From Betaproteobacteria bacterium (GTDB lineage Bacteria > Pseudomonadota > Gammaproteobacteria > Burkholderiales > SG8-41): a DNA stretch of 6,253 nt. The stretch spans positions 1 through 6,253 of the forward strand of contig JAJTHX010000163.1 of assembly GCA_021300125.1 (NCBI GenBank), written 5' to 3'. Below the pieces are notes generated by a model, which had not been told where the DNA came from, did no database searches, and saw only the letters and a program-made list of their open reading frames with translations. This document shows positions 6,229 to 6,253 of the stretch, piece by piece (position 1 is the stretch's first letter; every line of letters begins with the position of its first letter). The position numbers and the translations under genes are program-made.

Positions 6229-6253
6229 TGCGCCAGCCCCTGGTTGCGCTGCT
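6225..6253 (+). CDS. Start of next gene, probably the cognate FecCD/BtuC-type permease (partial)
   Basis: An ATG at 6225 overlaps the stop of the binding-protein gene as ATGA, and a second in-frame ATG follows at 6228. The ten visible codons (MMRQPLVALL) become hydrophobic straight away, as in the first membrane segment of a permease. The identity is inferred only from position after a class III binding protein and from this short hydrophobic start; nothing diagnostic is visible before the window ends. Confidence 0.4.

Overview
The window is a compact molybdenum/tungsten oxyanion uptake and utilisation cluster from a GC-rich, Gram-negative bacterium. The GC-biased codon use, cleavable Sec-type signal peptides and the MoeA N-terminal extension fit a proteobacterium. 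A betaproteobacterium is my guess, but the sequence alone does not settle it. Almost every base is coding, and no gap between genes exceeds about 90 bases.

The layout is two divergent transcription units around an AT-rich intergenic region at about 1611-1699. Leftward (minus strand) are a one-component regulator with a ModE-type winged helix and a periplasmic-binding-protein-like sensor domain (537-1640), then moeA (molybdopterin molybdenumtransferase), which runs off the left edge. Rightward (plus strand) are tupB (permease), tupC (ATPase) and tupA (binding protein) of a tungstate-type ABC importer. These are followed by a MOT1-family molybdate transporter, a siderophore/cobalamin-type (class III) periplasmic binding protein, and the first ten codons of a further overlapping gene at the right edge. 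The rightward genes are tightly packed: tupB/tupC are 2 nt apart, tupC/tupA share ATGA, mot1/binding protein share GTGA, and binding protein/next gene share ATGA. Only the tupA-mot1 gap (71 nt) could hold an internal promoter.

Read together, the cluster couples oxyanion import by up to three mechanistically different routes (type I ABC, secondary carrier, and probably a type II ABC) to insertion of the metal into molybdopterin by MoeA. A local regulator probably senses the oxyanion and may act through a perfect 14-bp palindrome in the divergent promoter region. The least-explained elements are the substrate of the class III binding protein and a pair of small hairpins in the regulator-moeA gap, one of which overlaps the moeA ribosome binding site.
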